Assembly: GCA_013115135.1 (NCBI GenBank)
Contig: JABANP010000316.1
Coordinates: 1-59,998, forward strand
Length of the DNA stretch: 59,998 nucleotides
Source: Perkinsus olseni
Lineage: Eukaryota; Perkinsozoa; Perkinsida; Perkinsidae
Reading direction: 5' to 3'
Shown here: piece after piece, positions 56,687 through 59,998 of the stretch
How positions within the stretch are numbered: position 1 is the first letter of the stretch
Layout: each line of letters opens with the position of its first letter
Notes under the pieces: model-generated
The model's database searches: none
Told to the model about the DNA's origin: nothing
The model's input: the letters and a program-made list of their open reading frames with translations, nothing else
Made by a program: the position numbers and the translations under genes

Positions 56687-57240
56687 TCATGCACACGATT
56701 GGGCAGTTGAGCTCGGTCTCGACTCGATCGTAACGTTGTTTGCCCGGCAGAAGTGCCTTCTCACCGGCTGTTCGATTCGCGACACGAGCTCTCTTCCCAT
56801 GGGTGGCGCGGCGGCTTCGAGTCCCTTCACCGTTGCTATTAGCATAGGGCTACTCGTGTTGATCTCATACCCCAGCAGCTCATGCGCCTTCTTCAACCCC
56901 ATCAAGTACGTCTTAGCGGTCCCAGCGTTTCCTATGCTAGTAATCCAGTCCTGCATCTCCTGAAGATTGGCTGGCATCGGTGCCCGCATCCTCTTGTCGG
57001 CTTTAGTCAACTCGACCGTGAACCTGATCCACGACCGCACCCCCACCGCATACGTCTTCGCCGTGGCTGGGCGGATGCTGCGCGCTGCGACCGCCCACGC
57101 ATCTTACTTCAACCGTGCCACATCTCCGTCGCCCTCTCCTTTCCACGGCGGCACCGTGGGTTTAGCCCGCGGTGTTTCTTTTTCTCCCCAGCCTTGCCAT
57201 TCTGCCAGTAACCAGCCAAGCGTCGGTGGCTCATTCATCT
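56687..57240 (-). pseudogene. Tyrosine-recombinase N-terminal fragment
   Basis: The minus strand reads SIRPATAKTYAVGVRSWIRF, then LQEMQDWITSIGNAGTAKTY and LMGLKKAHELLGYEINTSSP, a SAM-like core-binding domain as in phage-type or YR-retroelement recombinases. A stop interrupts it near 57100. The catalytic half is not recognisable downstream. Two further fragments of the same gene lie in the 57.33/57.62-kb repeats (MGKELKSRIDQPGRRLSYQA). Confidence 0.55.
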
Positions 57241-57333
57241 CAATCTAACCTCAACTGCACAGCAGCCTCTTCTGCTCCCTACTACGATGGGCATGGGAAG
57301 AGACCTCGTCGTCTCGAATCGATCTCAACGATG

Positions 57334-57428
57334 GGGGTCGCCTGGTAGGAGAGTCTCCTCCCCGGCTGATCGATTCGCGACTTGAGCTCTTTTCCCATTG
57401 TATGTTACGCAAGGTCGCGGACGAAGAG
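57334..57428 (-). repeat. 95-bp direct repeat P, copy 1
   Basis: GGTCGCCTGGTAGGAG to CGGACGAAGAG, repeated at 57622-57716. Encodes a recombinase fragment on the minus strand. Confidence 0.85.
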
Positions 57429-57438
57429 CCGGGATTTT

Positions 57439-57596
57439 AGTAATCGATACACTCCGTGTGTCGAAGGAAAATCCACGGTAGTCCGCCGCAGGAGACAATC
57501 GTGTGTATGCGTGCGGGGCGGTGTACGTCACCGAGCCGTTCATCGTGAGAGGTCAGCGTCTGGCACGGTAGTGCCGGGTGTCCTGTCGATGTTTTT
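57439..57596 (+). repeat. 158-bp direct repeat Q, copy 2
   Basis: Identical to 51971-52128; lies between the two P repeats (order P-Q-P). Confidence 0.9.
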
Positions 57597-57621
57597 ACCC
57601 ACCCGTCCCTCCCTCAATGGT

Positions 57622-57716
57622 GGGGTCGCCTGGTAGGAGTGTCTCCTCCCCGGCTGATCGATTCGCGACTTGAGCTCTTTTCCCATTGTATGTTACGCAA
57701 GGTCGCGGACGAAGAG
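57622..57716 (-). repeat. 95-bp direct repeat P, copy 2
   Basis: Nearly identical to 57334-57428; runs straight into the 67-bp palindrome. Confidence 0.85.
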
Positions 57717-57720
57717 TCTG

Positions 57721-57787
57721 AAAAATTTTTTATCTCTGAATTAAGAGTCTGAATTTCAGACTCTTAATTCAGAGATAAAAAATTTTT
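57721..57787. repeat. 67-bp perfect palindrome
   Basis: Arms 57721-57753 and 57755-57787 (33 bp each) are exact reverse complements around T57754. It is AT-rich and would extrude or fold as a single hairpin. Confidence 0.92.
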
Positions 57788-57980
57788 AGAATATCGAGAT
57801 GTTGGAACGGTGCGTGCCAATCAATGGTCTCGGGGCAGAGTGCAACTTGCACTGTGCAAGGACTCGGCGGTATTAATGGTACGGTTGCGCTCCCCAGTCG
57901 CCGCAGCCCAGTCTGGGCACGATGCCGGTAGGTCACCCAGCTAGCCACTCGCTCATCCGCAAGCTGACTGTCAGCCGCTG

Positions 57981-58400
57981 TCAGCTCTTGAGACGAATCC
58001 GGATATTGCTGCCTTGGGCTTGCATCTTCCTTGTCTTCTTCATACAGAATTCTGCGAAACCACTCATAAGATGTCCTCTTCCCGGTTTTCGTACATGCGT
58101 AGTGCTTGCATGGTAGACACGGATAGGTAGGATGGTAGACCCGGATGGTAGACCCAGACGATAGGTAGTCTCGGACTTGCCGGAAAGCAAAGCATATGCC
58201 GGTTCGATAAACTGGTTACCGATAGCACCAGTAACAGCTAAAGTCTGGGCGAGTCCATGCAGTATGATGAAGAAGGAAGAGTCAATGAAGAACGTTCCCG
58301 CCTCATCCCACCGGCGAATGCATTCGTCAGCAGTGAAAACAACCAAACCTTCGGCCTCATGATTGAACTGCACGAACCTCTCGTTGTCGAAGGTGTTACG
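57981..58400 (-). pseudogene. MULE-type transposase domain fragment
   Basis: The minus strand reads ADECIRRWDEAGTFFIDSSF, then TGAIGNQFIEPAYALLSGKS and ETTYRLGL. The order of an Asp-containing strand, a hydrophobic strand, G-N-x-x-x-P-x-Y-A-L-L-x-x-K and E-x-T-Y matches the MULE transposase catalytic core. The ends are undefined and no terminal inverted repeats were found, so it is probably a remnant. Confidence 0.55.
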
Positions 58401-58458
58401 ACCATACTACCCGATGTTCTGATGCGTCTGACGCCTACGGTTGAAGGACCTATTGGAC

Positions 58459-58472
58459 GGTCCAATTTGGAC
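58459..58472. repeat. 14-bp-type hairpin
   Basis: ATTGGAC is followed by G, GTCCAAT and TTGGAC. Confidence 0.8.
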
Positions 58473-59234
58473 CCGTTGAGAGGGCCTTCCATCGGGTCCT
58501 GGCCGGCCTGGCCGGCAGATTCCTCGACTCCAGTCTTTCCGTCCCGACGGCAATAGAGCACAGACAATGCACCTTAAAATATGAATTGAATTCGATAATA
58601 GCGAAGGTGATTTCAATATTCGTCACACTGTGACACCGGTGTTACAAGCTAATACCCCTTAGCGAAATTCACAACAGATCCTCGAGTCCTTCCAAAGGAC
58701 TCCTTCAGCGGCTGAAGTTCAGCCACCCCCCGACGCCTTCTCCTCCCAGGCTGGAAGACTCAGCGAGGACGTTCGAAAAAAATCCAACCGCGTGCGCTAC
58801 GGCCCTCGATATAGTATATCGGATATACACATGACACAACTGTCGAAGCTCGACAGAAGCATTTCAACGGAGACACTCATTGCATGAGAATCGCGATTCG
58901 CGAGAACACCAAGATGCCCGAATCTGCTCTCGCCAACTTCTAGGAGAGATCGGGCGGGGCATGGTCAACAACGATCTAACTTCCCGAAGGTGGGAATCCG
59001 CGCGGAAATCTCGTTAAGCGCTGGCCGAGACCTTGTCTCTGTCTTCCTTCGACTTCGCCTGGCGGAATTCGTCTAGCCATGGCCCATGGCCCATGGGCCT
59101 CGTGCTTCGCCTTCATCTCGTCGATATTCCTCTGTACAGACTGTGATTGGCCTAAATCAGCGTCGTCATCGCCATCATCTCCATCTTTTCTCAGACTTCG
59201 GCAGCTCTGCGCCTGGGTTGCTCGGCCATGATCC

Positions 59235-59248
59235 GGGATCATTGATCC
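59235..59248. repeat. 14-bp-type hairpin
   Basis: ATGATCC is followed by G, GGATCAT and TGATCC. Confidence 0.8.
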
Positions 59249-59763
59249 CAGGGATAAGATCGGATCCCAGGGATTCCCTGCTGCCGGCGCAGCAGTGCTG
59301 CGCCCCTGATCATTCGATGAGCGCTTGCCGCCGGAGGACACGTCGGCCGTGCTCTCCTGTCGAGCCCGGTAGGTGACCCCGTCGGCCAGGGCCCTCTATC
59401 GCATCGTCGTCTCCACTCGGCCAAGCTGCTCACTCCCTTTCAGTCGCGGCAAACACCGTGCTTGCGCGGCAGATCTCGTAACTTACGAACCTCATCCCGC
59501 TTACCTAGGTTTGGCAAGACTCTTATGGCCTGCCTCACGAGCTGCTTGCTTTGGGAGATATCACTCGCAAACATGCCGACGAGCGAGTTGTAGATCTTAC
59601 GTAAATGGGAGAGCGAACCCTCAATGTGACCCGAGTTATCGCACCTGAGTTCGGCAACAGCCTCGTGGGAGTAGTCCTGGAGGTGCTGCCGTCGGCAATG
59701 CCGCGAGCTGTCTAGTAGCACCTGAGCATCTCCTTCGAACCAGCTCATCAAGGGACCCTTCGT

Positions 59764-59777
59764 AACGAAGGCTTCGT
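59764..59777. repeat. 14-bp hairpin insertion, copy 2 only
   Basis: CCTTCGT is followed by A, ACGAAGG and CTTCGT; copy 1 (40035-40045) reads CCTTCGTTAC. Confidence 0.92.
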
Positions 59778-59910
59778 TACCGGAACCATGTTTTCAGCTT
59801 CGGTTGCTAACCCGAGGGTAACCCGTTTAGCTCTCGAGAGTAACGGGGCCCAGGCCTTGCCTTGCTCTCCGAAATTTCATTGTTGTACACGGAGTCGTGC
59901 AACAAGATGG

Positions 59911-59924
59911 TCACCATCTGATGG
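59911..59924. repeat. 14-bp hairpin insertion, copy 2 only
   Basis: AGATGG is followed by TCA, CCATCT and GATGG; copy 1 (about 40186) reads AAGATGGTGCTG. Confidence 0.92.
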
Positions 59925-59969
59925 TGTTGATTCTGATGTGGGGCTGATTCGGGACTAGCTTAGTGATGG

Positions 59970-59983
59970 TCCATCACTGATGG
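59970..59983. repeat. 14-bp hairpin insertion, copy 2 only
   Basis: AGTGATGG is followed by T, CCATCACT and GATGG; copy 1 (40231-40245) reads AGTGATGGGTCGCG. Confidence 0.92.
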
Positions 59984-59998
59984 ATCGCGAGTCTTCTG

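Larger units (their letters stand above)
59311..59994. repeat. Dispersed repeat, copy 2
   Basis: Partner of 39712-40258. The minus strand has a 103-codon frame (59440-59751: DAQVLLDSSRHCRRQHLQDY, then SHLRKIYNSLVGMFASDISQ) that could be the C-terminal part of the MULE-like transposase. Copy 1 lacks about 145 bp of it. Confidence 0.75.

Noticed and set aside
1..59998. CRISPR arrays, bacterial operons, replication origins
   Set aside because: No regularly spaced repeats with unique spacers; introns and eukaryotic retroelements throughout.

Overview
The window looks like nuclear DNA of a protist with intron-rich genes, most likely a perkinsid- or dinoflagellate-like alveolate. That identification is an inference from gene structure (many short GT-AG introns, same-strand gene arrays, very diverse retroelements); no rRNA or other taxonomic marker is present. 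Nothing looks bacterial.

Positions 1-24 kb are a one-way gene array, entirely on the minus strand. In transcription order (high to low coordinates) it contains: a CCDC174-like nuclear protein (21024-23908), a protein with several BRCT-like repeats (15280-20820), a mitochondrial GrpE-like protein (12289-13845), a 17-exon tetratricopeptide-repeat protein (4185-11938), a two-exon acidic/serine-rich protein of 504 residues (1993-3556), and the end of a further gene (1-167 and upstream exons). Several introns share a GCGCCACGAAATT-type motif close to their 3' end.

Positions 23.3-33.8 kb are a rearranged mosaic on which small secreted-protein genes sit. An inverted repeat of about 0.89 kb surrounds a 2-kb core that is itself duplicated directly at 31.25-32.83 kb. 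It carries two families of tiny secreted basic proteins, a larger secreted protein gene, truncated copies and GAATC-rich arrays.

Positions 33.8-60 kb are mostly mobile DNA. A tyrosine-recombinase retroelement (33790-39508) has split direct repeats in the A1-genes-B1-A2-B2 order. An LTR retrotransposon (45327-50087) has identical 204-bp LTRs and a TSD, and sits just upstream of a tRNA-Thr-like gene. The rest is repeat fragments of MULE-type transposase and tyrosine-recombinase genes, GC-rich tandem repeats and a 67-bp palindrome.

The most striking observation is a recurrent fixed-length mutation. At more than 20 places a 14-bp insertion creates the pattern X - X' - X: 1 or 3 bases, then the reverse complement of the preceding bases, then a second copy of their end. 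At eight sites a related copy in this window lacks exactly those 14 bp. At two others, inside the tyrosine-recombinase element, removing the 14 bp restores the reading frame. Stem length varies (5-13 bp) but the insertion length does not. I know of no described nuclear process with this rule.
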